8,011 nt of DNA from UBA1672 sp050633505 (lineage in GTDB: Bacteria > Pseudomonadota > Alphaproteobacteria > Micavibrionales > Micavibrionaceae): positions 1-8,011 of the forward strand of contig JBOEGQ010000019.1 of assembly GCA_050633505.1 (NCBI GenBank), given 5' to 3'. The notes under the pieces are model-generated. The model saw nothing but the letters and a program-made list of their open reading frames with translations. It ran no database searches and was not told the DNA's origin. How positions within the stretch are numbered: the first letter of the stretch is position 1; every line of letters begins with the position of its first letter. A program made the position numbers and the translations under genes. This document shows, piece by piece, positions 1 through 7,011 of the stretch.

Positions 1-3000
1 TACCGGCGCTCAAATCAATATCCACCGCCAATACAGACGCACTGTAATCAACCGTATCTATACCAATGCCACCATCAAAAATCTCAACAACCGATGTGCC
101 AATGAGGGTGTCATTTAGCAAAACCGTCAAATCAAAGGTAGAGCCATCTGCGAAGGCGATTTGTTCGACGATTTTATTTTCATCACCGGAGTAGAAATCC
201 TTTACCACAAAGCCGCTCGCAATTTGGATATCGAGGTCATTACCCACTTGCGTTAATACCAGATCATCCAGAGTAATGCTTCCGCCAAGCTGTAACACAT
301 CAAAACCTGAATCCTCGGTAATCGTATTATTTCCATCTCCTATACTAAAGAGATAGGTATCATCCCCTGCACCACCATTTAGAATATCATCACCGCCACC
401 GCCAATGATCGTGTCGTTGCCCTCTGTTCCGTTTAGGGTGTCACCATCTTCTGTCCCTGAAAGCAGACTTGCCGCGCTAAAGTCCATGTCAGAGAATACA
501 AGGTAATCCACTGAACTTAATATATCTGTTCCATCATTCCCAACGGTATCCTTTATTTCTATTCTTCTACCCAAATCTGAAAACTGGTAATTGGCAAACA
601 CACCTGAAAAATAACCCGTATCATTACCATTACCACCCGACAAAATATCATCACCTTCACCGCCATAAAGTTCATCATCACCATCATAACCCGCAACAAT
701 ATCATCGCCTGCCCCTGCATAAAGTACATCATCGCCATCACCACCCGCAATGGTGTCATTGCCTTCATTACCTTCAATGAGATCGTCACCAAGACCACCT
801 TCCAATGTATCATCGCCTAAGCCGCCATAAAGCTCACTATCTCCATTTCCCGCGTATATGAAGTCATTACCACCATAACCATAAGCAACCAATATGCCCT
901 CATCATTCGCTTTAGAGACATAATTCCCTGAGGCATTACCGTTAAAGCGAGCATCACCGTCATCCAGAGACACACCTATCGTAAAGCCTTCTGTACCTTC
1001 CGCGAGTGTAATAACTTGTTCTTGCGGAAAAGTTCTAAGTTCATCAGAAAAGAAGAAGAACGGATTATCTTCTTCCCATTCAGGTGTTAAAACCGTATGT
1101 AACGGGATATCCGCCAAGCTAATCGAAAGATCTACATCACTTAAATAAACTTGTGGTGCACTTGTGTAATATTGGTAGATATCAAGCTGAACACTGTTCC
1201 CGTTATAATGCAGGGTGTAGTCGTATTGATCGTTAATGTCATGTGAATCAAAATCATAGGTACGGATGAATTGCAGATCATCGATGCTGCTAACCCCGTC
1301 AATGACAAGGGTTGCCCCACCTAGGTCATCCTCCTCCTCGGGGTTATGGTTATACTTATCCTGAAAGTCATAACTTAGATCCTGCAGCCGTATGACATTT
1401 TCACCTTGACCAAGATGAATAGTATCGCTGCTATCTACATAATAAAGATCATTGCCTTGACCATCGTAAAACGTATCAGCGCCGGGTGACGTTACATTAC
1501 CTGTACCATTATCTTGCAGTTCATCTCCACGAATAATGTCATCACCTTCGCCATCATGGATCACATCATTGCCAAGGCCGCCATAAAGTTCATCATTACC
1601 GCCGCCACCATTTAAGGTATCGTTGCCCTCATCGCCATAAAGCCTGTTTAATCCGCCATCACCAGTTAGGGTATCATCACCACTTAAACCATGTACGCCA
1701 CCCATCTCGCCTTCGACATAAATTGTGTCATGAATTGAATAACCATTCAGGTCGCCCTCAAGAACATGATCGTCTGTAACAACAATGGTCACACCGATCT
1801 CGGCAAGGCTACGCTGGATACCATTAACCTCAACCACATAATGTTCGCTTTGCCCGTCTTCCAATGCATTCTCAATCACAATCTCACCGCCACTATGATG
1901 CAGGCTCATAACCTCATCCTCATAGATCAACTGCACATTATCAAAGGAGGTTTCATTTTCCAAAACGATGACTTCGTTCTGATCATCCAAATCACTGGAA
2001 ATCGTAACGGTGATTAAAGTTTCACTGCGGCCAAATATAAAGGAGTTTGCACCATCACCTGAATAGACCTCATCCTGATCGGCAAGCGCAATATAGATAT
2101 TATCTTCCATTCCACCCGTATAGATATCCGGCAACTCCAATGCATAATCAAGTGCGGATAACTGGCTTAAATCTGACTGATAATATTCAATACCACCATC
2201 GATAAGAAGGGCAATGGAATCAATTGTATTACCACCATCAAAGCTGATAAATTCCAATTCATTGCCATCGAAATAGTTCTGCACAATCACCAGATCATCA
2301 TCAGACTTTGTAATAACCAAGGATCCATTTGTGGCTTGATGGAAGCTTAGGTCTTCTGCACTCCCCTCCGAAAACACAAGGGTACTATTATCGCCGTGGT
2401 CAAGGATAACGTCCGTGCCTGCACTTGCGATATAGGAAATATTACTCCCTATCCCGCTTAGATAATCATTTCCCTCACCACCATCGAGGATAGCTCCATC
2501 ACCATCACTAAAAAGTTGATCTTCTCCAACACCACCTAGCAAAATATCATTCGTAAGTCCTTCAATACGGTCAAAACCTGCACCACCATTTAGGATATCA
2601 CCACCGCCGGAGCCATAAAGGAAATCGTTGCCGGCACCACCGTTAAGCTGATCCACTTCCGTACCGTCACCTCCGGCATAAAGCGCATCATCACCAACTC
2701 CACCATTTATAATGTCTGCGCCTTCTCCCCCTGCAAGAAGATCATCACCGACATTCCCGGTGAGAGTATCCATGCCCTCACCACCGGAAATCTGGTGGTC
2801 ATAATTCGTCGTACCTTGAATGACATCATTTCCACTTGTACCAATGGAAAGCAGGCTTTGCGCGGGAATATAATTCCCATCTTCATCAACAGCCAAAACA
2901 AAATTATCCTGAGAGAATTCAAGATCAAGTCCCGCAGCGTCGAACGAAGCGCCATCGGAAAATTCAATCGTTTCAATCGTGTCCAAGCCATCAATACGCA

Positions 3001-5314
3001 CACCATTTGCACGGAACTGATTCAAGTCTTCACGTCTGTCATAAGCCCCAGGATTAAACATAAAGCCGCCGCCAAAATAAATAACATCATCGCCGGAGCT
3101 ATCCATGACTGTCTCATAAACAACACCACTTGGTGTAGATACACCGCCACTAACAGAGGCATAATAATAAATATCATCTCCCGCACCACCATTTAGGATA
3201 TCCGCCCCTGCACCACCATTCAGATAATCATTTCCGCCCCCACCGGAAATTTCATCATTGCCTCCTTCACCAAGGAACCAGTCATCACCACCACCACCGT
3301 TAATGACATCCTTCACAGACGTACCATTGATCTGCTCAATATTAAACAAGGCAAAACTACCACCACTCTCATCAATGGCAGAAGCATCAGTCGCATTTGC
3401 GTAATTCACTGTGATACCAACACTACTCAATAGGGTGAAATCCACAACATCGCGACCAACTTCAATAATATTGCCCTCATCATCGATGTAGCTACTATTT
3501 CCCGCACCATTAAACATGATGTTGGTAAGCCCCGCCGCAGCATAAAAGTAGTCATCCTCACCCGTACCGGTAAAACCTTCAATTTCAGATACTTTATCGG
3601 TCTCAAACCCGACATCACCCAGAACACGGCTTTCAACCTCACCATCAAGAAGGTTAACAGCTATTTGATAAGCAGAATTGGAGAAATCCACCTCATCCAG
3701 ATCACCCCCACCTTCGTATTTCTGCTCTCCCACCGCATCAATAAAAACATCATCGTAATCACTGCCGATGAAATGTTCGAAGCCATTAAAGTTCATAAGG
3801 CCATATATCCCAAGATGAACATCTACAGTAATACCTGCCGAGCCATTGACCTCAGATAGATCCATGATATCTGTGCCACCCGCACCACTTATTGTAATTC
3901 CATCTCGAGGATAGATAATCTTGAATACATCGCTGTAATTTGAGCCAATTATAGTTTCTACGTTATAAATATAATCCAACCAAGCAATCGGATCAGGGGT
4001 ATACTCCTCAATAACCCACGCAGCAGTACCGACATACCTTGCACCAGCATCATGGGCCAAAGATAAGGCATTCATACTAAAGTAAATATCATGACCAAGC
4101 CCTCGGTAATCAAGTGTATCAGCCCCTTCCGCGCCATCGATAAGATCATCACCTGAGCTGCCCATAATCACATCATTGCCAAGCCCGGCATTAATGATAT
4201 CAGCCCCACTGAAAGTTCCTGTGAATGGTGCCGAACTTGAACCTAGAATTTTAGCATCATCCGATAAAGTCCCGACGATATAATTCGGTCGTAAAAGAAA
4301 ATCTATGCCAAACAGATCAGGCCCATATAATGGTAAATCATCCCCGATCTGAAACTGACCAACATCGGGAACGCCATAATACTCTTGAAAAAACGTATTC
4401 GCTTCTTCTCGCAAAGAAGCCAGAAGATCCAAAGTTCCATCACGTCCTAAGTTCCCGTTATTGAGCGTATCGTTAAGCGCATCAAGAGTTTCGGCGGCCA
4501 AGGTCAATGTGCTGAGAAAATCGGTGGATTCAATCCAACTTCCACGTGCAACATCCCACGCGGTCTGCGCCACAGATATGAGATCATATGTGCCGGCTAT
4601 TTTCTTGTTGTCGTTTGTATCCGCCGTTAAGAGCCAATCGCGTGTAAAATCACCCACACCAAGGAATGGAAAAAGAATCGTTCCCGCCCATGGCGAGAAG
4701 TTTCCCAATTCTCCATCTACAGGTGCATCTCGAAAAACATTTGCTGCCACACCAGCCGCATCCACACCACCGATGCGTTCAGCAGGTGGAAGCTCATTAC
4801 TTTCATTGGAAATACCAAGAGGCAAATCAATATTTAGAATGTCTTTTACAAAGTTAATGGCGATTTCATCTGAGGCATCTTGTATAGCCTGCTCAATCTC
4901 CGCTTCGGTTTTATAACCCTCACCATATCTCAGTTCAAACTGCCTAATCGTTTGATCACGGATATAATTAGAAAAAAATGTATTATCATTGGTATTAACC
5001 CCAATTGCACCGTCTACCCAAAGCCATGCTGATTGTTCATTTTGGCCTAAAACTGACTTGGGAACCAATGCACCGTCCACAACTTCAGACATCTGTGAAA
5101 ACACAAACAGATACAAATCTTCATGCTCAACACCTAGAGAACCACTAACAACGTCATCATACAATGCTTCCAACACATCCTTCTGCGTTGCCTCAGGGTT
5201 GGCAATCACATATTGATTAATCACGTATTGCGCATCCACCGATAAAGAGTGCGGTAATGTATCCAATACATCTGTCGCGATAGGCACATAGGCTTGATTA
5301 AATGTATAGGGCAC
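1..5314 (-). CDS. Giant RTX (haemolysin-type Ca2+-binding) protein, probable type I secretion substrate, 3' end outside window
   Basis: The frame is open from a GTG at 5314 to the window edge: 1771 codons, no stop. The GTG start is supported by AGGAG seven bases upstream and by near-identity of the first 27 codons with the start of the short ORF at 6180. Residues 1-27 are the shared head; about 28-369 match no domain I recognise and have no signal peptide or visible GxSxG; about 370-1656 carry six clusters of GGxGxDxLx nonapeptides separated by beta-rich spacers. Stretches at 979-1037 and 1672-1729 resemble the haemolysin-type calcium-binding related domain. Motifs of the form VDYSxS..VxVDL and DGTDILSSVDYLVFSD occur between clusters, as in other RTX proteins. 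I saw no cysteine codon, which is typical of RTX exoproteins. By family knowledge it should leave the cell unfolded through an ABC/MFP/TolC exporter and fold on Ca2+. Whether it is a toxin, adhesin or enzyme cannot be told. It lies 13 bp after the third lipoprotein gene, probably in the same operon. Confidence 0.93.
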   Translation of the reverse strand, partial: MPYTFNQAYVPIATDVLDTLPHSLSVDAQYVINQYVIANPEATQKDVLEALYDDVVSGSLGVEHEDLYLFVFSQMSEVVDGALVPKSVLGQNEQSAWLWVDGAIGVNTNDNTFFSNYIRDQTIRQFELRYGEGYKTEAEIEQAIQDASDEIAINFVKDILNIDLPLGISNESNELPPAERIGGVDAAGVAANVFRDAPVDGELGNFSPWAGTILFPFLGVGDFTRDWLLTADTNDNKKIAGTYDLISVAQTAWDVARGSWIESTDFLSTLTLAAETLDALNDTLNNGNLGRDGTLDLLASLREEANTFFQEYYGVPDVGQFQIGDDLPLYGPDLFGIDFLLRPNYIVGTLSDDAKILGSSSAPFTGTFSGADIINAGLGNDVIMGSSGDDLIDGAEGADTLDYRGLGHDIYFSMNALSLAHDAGARYVGTAAWVIEEYTPDPIAWLDYIYNVETIIGSNYSDVFKIIYPRDGITISGAGGTDIMDLSEVNGSAGITVDVHLGIYGLMNFNGFEHFIGSDYDDVFIDAVGEQKYEGGGDLDEVDFSNSAYQIAVNLLDGEVESRVLGDVGFETDKVSEIEGFTGTGEDDYFYAAAGLTNIMFNGAGNSSYIDDEGNIIEVGRDVVDFTLLSSVGITVNYANATDASAIDESGGSFALFNIEQINGTSVKDVINGGGGDDWFLGEGGNDEISGGGGNDYLNGGAGADILNGGAGDDIYYYASVSGGVSTPSGVVYETVMDSSGDDVIYFGGGFMFNPGAYDRREDLNQFRANGVRIDGLDTIETIEFSDGASFDAAGLDLEFSQDNFVLAVDEDGNYIPAQSLLSIGTSGNDVIQGTTNYDHQISGGEGMDTLTGNVGDDLLAGGEGADIINGGVGDDALYAGGDGTEVDQLNGGAGNDFLYGSGGGDILNGGAGFDRIEGLTNDILLGGVGEDQLFSDGDGAILDGGEGNDYLSGIGSNISYIASAGTDVILDHGDNSTLVFSEGSAEDLSFHQATNGSLVITKSDDDLVIVQNYFDGNELEFISFDGGNTIDSIALLIDGGIEYYQSDLSQLSALDYALELPDIYTGGMEDNIYIALADQDEVYSGDGANSFIFGRSETLITVTISSDLDDQNEVIVLENETSFDNVQLIYEDEVMSLHHSGGEIVIENALEDGQSEHYVVEVNGIQRSLAEIGVTIVVTDDHVLEGDLNGYSIHDTIYVEGEMGGVHGLSGDDTLTGDGGLNRLYGDEGNDTLNGGGGNDELYGGLGNDVIHDGEGDDIIRGDELQDNGTGNVTSPGADTFYDGQGNDLYYVDSSDTIHLGQGENVIRLQDLSYDFQDKYNHNPEEEDDLGGATLVIDGVSSIDDLQFIRTYDFDSHDINDQYDYTLHYNGNSVQLDIYQYYTSAPQVYLSDVDLSISLADIPLHTVLTPEWEEDNPFFFFSDELRTFPQEQVITLAEGTEGFTIGVSLDDGDARFNGNASGNYVSKANDEGILVAYGYGGNDFIYAGNGDSELYGGLGDDTLEGGLGDDLIEGNEGNDTIAGGDGDDVLYAGAGDDIVAGYDGDDELYGGEGDDILSGGNGNDTGYFSGVFANYQFSDLGRRIEIKDTVGNDGTDILSSVDYLVFSDMDFSAASLLSGTEDGDTLNGTEGNDTIIGGGGDDILNGGAGDDTYLFSIGDGNNTITEDSGFDVLQLGGSITLDDLVLTQVGNDLDIQIASGFVVKDFYSGDENKIVEQIAFADGSTFDLTVLLNDTLIGTSVVEIFDGGIGIDTVDYSASVLAVDIDLSAG
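128..301 (-). other. Haemolysin-type Ca2+-binding protein related domain
   Basis: Residues about 1672-1729. Shows DVLQLGGSITLDDLVL, VGNDLDIQIASGFVVKDFYS and VEQIAFADGSTFDL. The IxxxDLxL, GNDLxIxI and IEQIxFADG pattern is that of the haemolysin-type calcium-binding related family found downstream of RTX repeats. After it the frame enters another VDYSAS..AVDIDLSAG segment and leaves the window, so more repeats probably follow. Confidence 0.75.
347..460 (-). repeat. RTX repeat cluster 6
   Basis: Residues about 1619-1656. Units GTEDGDTLNG, TEGNDTIIG, GGGDDILNG and GAGDDTYLF, followed directly by the related-domain segment. Confidence 0.9.
602..883 (-). repeat. RTX repeat cluster 5 (most regular)
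   Basis: Residues about 1478-1571. A nearly uninterrupted series of nine-residue units: GGNDFIYAG, GLGDDTLEG, GLGDDLIEG, NEGNDTIAG, GDGDDVLYAG, AGDDIVAG, YDGDDELYG, GEGDDILSG and GNGNDTGYF. It runs into an FSGxxxxYxF..DGTDILSSVDYLVFSD segment (about 1569-1610), a common exit motif of RTX blocks. Confidence 0.92.
1424..1690 (-). repeat. RTX repeat cluster 4
   Basis: Residues about 1209-1297. Includes LSGDDTLTG, DEGNDTLNG, GGGNDELYG, GLGNDVIHDG, EGDDIIRGD and, after an insertion of roughly 15 residues, GADTFYDGQGNDLYYVD. Confidence 0.9.
2204..2380 (-). other. Haemolysin-type Ca2+-binding related-like segment after cluster 3
   Basis: Residues about 979-1037. The pattern LVFSEGSAEDLSF, then DDDLVIVQNYFDG, then LEFISFDGGNTID follows the layout of the related domain often found after RTX repeats: an IxF..G....DL line, a DLxIxxxxYF line, and an IxFxDG ending. 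Assignment is by recalled pattern only. Confidence 0.55.
2429..2836 (-). repeat. RTX repeat cluster 3 (longest)
   Basis: Residues about 827-962, starting SGNDVIQGT. Units include GGEGMDTLTG, GEGADIING, GVGDDALYAG, GAGNDFLYG, GAGFDRIEG and GEGNDYLSG. Several units are degenerate or spaced by insertions such as GTEVDQLN, so this is an interrupted beta-roll rather than one regular coil. Confidence 0.88.
3158..3304 (-). repeat. RTX repeat cluster 2
   Basis: Residues about 671-719. Consecutive units include NGGGGDDWFLG, EGGNDEISG, GGGNDYLNG, GAGADILNG and GAGDDIYYY. These are canonical GGxGxDxLx units ending in the usual aromatic exit. Confidence 0.9.
4106..4207 (-). repeat. RTX repeat cluster 1
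   Basis: Residues about 370-403 of the giant protein. Includes GADIINAGLGNDVI, SSGDDLIDG and AEGADTLDY, about three to four nonapeptides and the first of the protein. It marks the boundary between the unknown N-terminal region and the Ca2+-binding part. Confidence 0.85.
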
Positions 5315-5327
5315 TATTCTTCTCCTT
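5235..5327 (-). repeat. Head repeat at the start of the RTX gene
   Basis: Counterpart of 6101-6193, covering the ribosome site, GTG start and the first 27 codons of the giant gene. Homology ends at codon 27-28, marking a module boundary between a shared head and the unique body. Confidence 0.88.
5322..5326 (-). promoter_or_regulatory. Shine-Dalgarno site fixing the GTG start of the RTX gene
   Basis: AGGAG on the minus strand with seven bases to GTG at 5314. It lies in the 13 bp between the lipoprotein stop (5328-5330) and the GTG. The same sequence block (AGGAGAAGAATAGTGCCC) is repeated at the end of the second lipoprotein gene, where it is coding. Confidence 0.8.
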
Positions 5328-6017
5328 TTATTCTGTTCTTTCTAAAATATAGCTTTCCAAAAGCTGTCTTTTCTCGCTATCTACCCTAAAAAAATGTTCC
5401 CAAAGCTCTATATGAAACTGATACCATATACTGAGACCAGCGGAATGAAAGGAATGAACATAACAGCTACCAATGGGAATAGATTTAGTGTTTTCTTTAA
5501 TAGGATCTTTATTACACACCAACAGACCAAGATTAGCATCTTCTGTAGATCCTGAACGGTGAGGCATATCATACACGTACTTATTTGAATTTAATTGACG
5601 CAAACCATTGTCAAAAAGAAGATAACCATCTGTTTTTGGCTGTATAGAATGATCTTCCAGTATTTTATCGTATCGTTTTTCAAATAATTTAAATTCAGCG
5701 ACCCCCAAAGTCGGAAACCTAAGTATAGAAGCGACGTTTTTTAACGCTTGAAGATCGCATCTATATTGGAGCTCATGTTTTCCAATGTGCGAACCATCCT
5801 TAAATGTTACATCTGTATACCGAGGCACCTTCAATCGAACACCATCAATTTCTACAATAATGCTCTCATCAACGCATTTTCCTCCGGCCCGCAATTTATC
5901 CAATCGCTCCATTTCAGCAATATTTTTCTTCTGCCCCTCAGTCGGCTCCTCCGCCTGACACGCAATTAGTGGAAAAAATGCACAAAGGCATACCGTTAAA
6001 AATAAAGCTCGTTTCAT
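5328..6017 (-). CDS. Outer-membrane-type lipoprotein, third cassette copy (lipC), candidate immunity protein
   Basis: 229 aa. A basic start (MKR), hydrophobic core and lipobox LIAC with Cys20 give a type II signal peptide. Gln at +2 argues against inner-membrane retention, so an outer-membrane lipoprotein is likely. Residues 1-67 are identical to the first cassette's lipoprotein; the rest is divergent. Four mature cysteines (48, 87, 168, 185) fit the positions of those in the paralogues and could form two disulfides in the periplasm. The C-terminal part has CYVHSFHSAGLSIWYQF, matching the shared Y-[VI]-H..GL motif. TAGGAG upstream combines the stop of the preceding short ORF with this gene's ribosome site. 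It ends 13 bp before the giant RTX gene and is the copy most likely to be functionally tied to it. I do not recognise the family; the immunity role is inferred from context only. Confidence 0.88.
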   Translation of the reverse strand: MKRALFLTVCLCAFFPLIACQAEEPTEGQKKNIAEMERLDKLRAGGKCVDESIIVEIDGVRLKVPRYTDVTFKDGSHIGKHELQYRCDLQALKNVASILRFPTLGVAEFKLFEKRYDKILEDHSIQPKTDGYLLFDNGLRQLNSNKYVYDMPHRSGSTEDANLGLLVCNKDPIKENTKSIPIGSCYVHSFHSAGLSIWYQFHIELWEHFFRVDSEKRQLLESYILERTE

Positions 6018-6104
6018 TGTTACACTCCTAAAGTTGTATTACCGCCAAACCATCAATATCACCAAACACAATACCTGCCCGATACCCACGGTTATAAGAG
6101 TCCA
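5817..6104 (-). repeat. 288-bp perfect direct repeat, copy 2
   Basis: Second copy of the repeat at 7509-7796, covering the end of short ORF 3 and codons 1-67 of lipC. Zero mismatches found by eye, including at synonymous sites, which argues for a recent duplication or gene conversion. Confidence 0.9.
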
Positions 6105-6180
6105 CCGACAAAGAATGAGGCAATGCATCCAATACATCTGTCGTGATAGGCACATAGGCTTGATTAAATGTATAGGGCAC
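6028..6180 (-). CDS. Short ORF 3 (50 aa) carrying the RTX head, coupled to lipC
   Basis: Starts with GTG at 6180, whose G is the last base of the TAG ending lipB (TAGTG), and stops with TAG at 6028-6030. Its first 27 residues (MPYTFNQAYVPI to about SLSVD) differ from the start of the giant RTX protein at only two positions. It then switches to SYNRGYRAGI and ends GDIDGLAVIQL. A ribosome site lies at 6188-6192 within lipB. It has no signal peptide or membrane segment. It may be a 5' remnant of a lost effector gene that kept only its head, or a leader peptide whose translation drives lipC. The YNRGY motif reminds me of the N-termini of alphaproteobacterial secreted lipase-like proteins, but this is memory and was not searched. 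Confidence 0.6.
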   Translation of the reverse strand: MPYTFNQAYVPITTDVLDALPHSLSVDSYNRGYRAGIVFGDIDGLAVIQL

Positions 6181-6193
6181 TATTCTTCTCCTT
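6101..6193 (-). repeat. Head repeat shared with the RTX gene start, copy in short ORF 3
   Basis: 93 bp aligning to 5235-5327 with six mismatches by eye; the last 49 bp (6145-6193) are identical. It includes the end of lipB, its ribosome-site block, the GTG start and the first 27 codons. Confidence 0.88.
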
Positions 6194-6848
6194 CAGCTAC
6201 AAACAAAGAGTTGATTTTTTGATTAACAGTTTTAAGTTTTTCTACCAGAAATGGGGACTCAGACCACCCTACAACACTAATAGATACAACCAGCCCTGAA
6301 GGGTGAATGTAATTAGTACCGCATTTATGCAAACTACACTCAAACGCAATAGGGTCACCATTGATTTCCAAGCCACCCGTTTCTGTCAAAATAAAGAAAC
6401 CTCTTTTTTCTCCAGTAACAACTTGTAAAACACCGTGGTTATACTTAACGATATCGCTTTTATGTTTTTCTAATTTTTCTTTGTATTTCAAATCATAGTA
6501 ACTACCTAGCTGTCGATTTGTAATACCTAAGCTCAATACAGCTGGGACTTGGGTTTTAATATCACTTACAATTTCGACACCTTCCTGAAATGTAACATTA
6601 CAGCTCTTCGAGACATCAAGGTATTTGTATGCTGCATCTGTTTTATCTGGATTGGGAATATAAATTTTCCAAACATCATCTCGTGTAAATTCCAGTAAGT
6701 TTCCACTCATCTCAACTCGAATTTTTTCATTCGGGCATTTACCTCCTGTCATCTGCATCTCTTGCCCCTCAGTCGGCTCCTCCGCCTGACACGCGACTAG
6801 TGGAAAAAATGCACAAAGGCATACCGTTAAAAATAAAGTTCGTTTCAT
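6180..6848 (-). CDS. Outer-membrane-type lipoprotein, second cassette copy (lipB), candidate immunity protein
   Basis: 222 aa. The signal peptide differs from its paralogues by conservative changes only (MKRT, lipobox LVAC, Cys20, Gln at +2). Identity with the other copies stops near residue 29. It lacks ten of the residues the others carry before GGKC, then resumes with GGKCPNEKIRVE. Mature cysteines are 38, 83, 171 and 176; the last pair is only four residues apart, against about 16-19 in the paralogues. The shared C-terminal motif appears as NYIHPSGLVVSISV. The C-terminal EGEE is encoded by the block that acts as a ribosome site before the RTX gene. TAGGAG upstream and a TAGTG overlap downstream indicate tight translational coupling. 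The family is not recognised; periplasm-facing location is inferred from the lipobox. Confidence 0.87.
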   Translation of the reverse strand: MKRTLFLTVCLCAFFPLVACQAEEPTEGQEMQMTGGKCPNEKIRVEMSGNLLEFTRDDVWKIYIPNPDKTDAAYKYLDVSKSCNVTFQEGVEIVSDIKTQVPAVLSLGITNRQLGSYYDLKYKEKLEKHKSDIVKYNHGVLQVVTGEKRGFFILTETGGLEINGDPIAFECSLHKCGTNYIHPSGLVVSISVVGWSESPFLVEKLKTVNQKINSLFVAEGEE

Positions 6849-6927
6849 TGTTACACTCCTAAAGCTGTATTACCGCCAAACCATCAATATCACCAAACAC
6901 AATACCTGCCCGATACCCACGGTTATA
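6763..6927 (-). repeat. Diverged middle copy of the cassette repeat
   Basis: 165 bp matching 7624-7788 with four mismatches by my count. It spans the end of short ORF 2 and the signal-peptide codons of lipB. Homology stops earlier in the lipoprotein gene (about codon 29) than in the other two copies. Confidence 0.85.
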
Positions 6928-7011
6928 CGCATCCATCGATAAAGAATGAGGTAATGCATCCAATACATCTGTCGCGATAGGTACGTAGGCTTGATTAAAG
7001 CTATAAGTCAT
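6859..7011 (-). CDS. Short ORF 2 (50 aa) carrying the RTX head, coupled to lipB
   Basis: ATG at 7011 overlaps the TAA of lipA (TAATG); it stops with TAG at 6859-6861. The protein starts MTYSFNQAYVPI, continues through a head like that of the giant RTX protein, then has MDAYNRGYRAGI and ends GDIDGLAVIQL. Compared with short ORF 3 I count six synonymous and five amino-acid-changing codons apart from the start codon, which neither proves nor excludes selection on the peptide. AAGGA at 7021-7025, inside lipA, is a plausible ribosome site nine bases away. It has no signal peptide. It may be an effector scar or a coupling leader. Confidence 0.6.
   Translation of the reverse strand: MTYSFNQAYVPIATDVLDALPHSLSMDAYNRGYRAGIVFGDIDGLAVIQL

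Noticed and set aside
559..813. 84-codon minus-strand frame rich in Met and Val
   Set aside because: It overlaps RTX cluster 5 in another frame; the regular Met/Val pattern is what the GGxGxDxLx codons give when frame-shifted. The RTX frame is continuous through it.
2795..3196. 133-codon plus-strand open frame
   Set aside because: Antisense to RTX clusters 2 and 3; its length is explained by the stop-poor complement of Gly/Asp-rich codons.
347..3304. Recurring short DNA motifs such as CACCACCATTTAGGATATC that could suggest a repeat array or CRISPR
   Set aside because: They are the reverse complement of codons for DILNGGAG in RTX nonapeptides; there are no uniform repeats with unique spacers.
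4461..4916. 151-codon plus-strand open frame
   Set aside because: Antisense to the N-terminal region of the RTX gene, with no ribosome site or recognisable protein character. The minus frame is continuous from a supported start.
5328..5330. Start of the RTX gene further upstream in frame
   Set aside because: The frame is open for a few codons upstream of GTG 5314, but that would run into the lipC coding end and lose the ribosome site. The matching short ORF 3 start supports the GTG.
5748..5969. 73-codon plus-strand frame opposite lipC
   Set aside because: Antisense shadow of the lipC N-terminus; the lipobox signal peptide on the minus strand is far stronger evidence.
6003..6030. Read-through of the short ORF TAG stop to make a fusion with the lipoprotein
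   Set aside because: The short ORF and lipoprotein are in different frames, and the read-through frame soon meets a stop, so no fusion protein would result.
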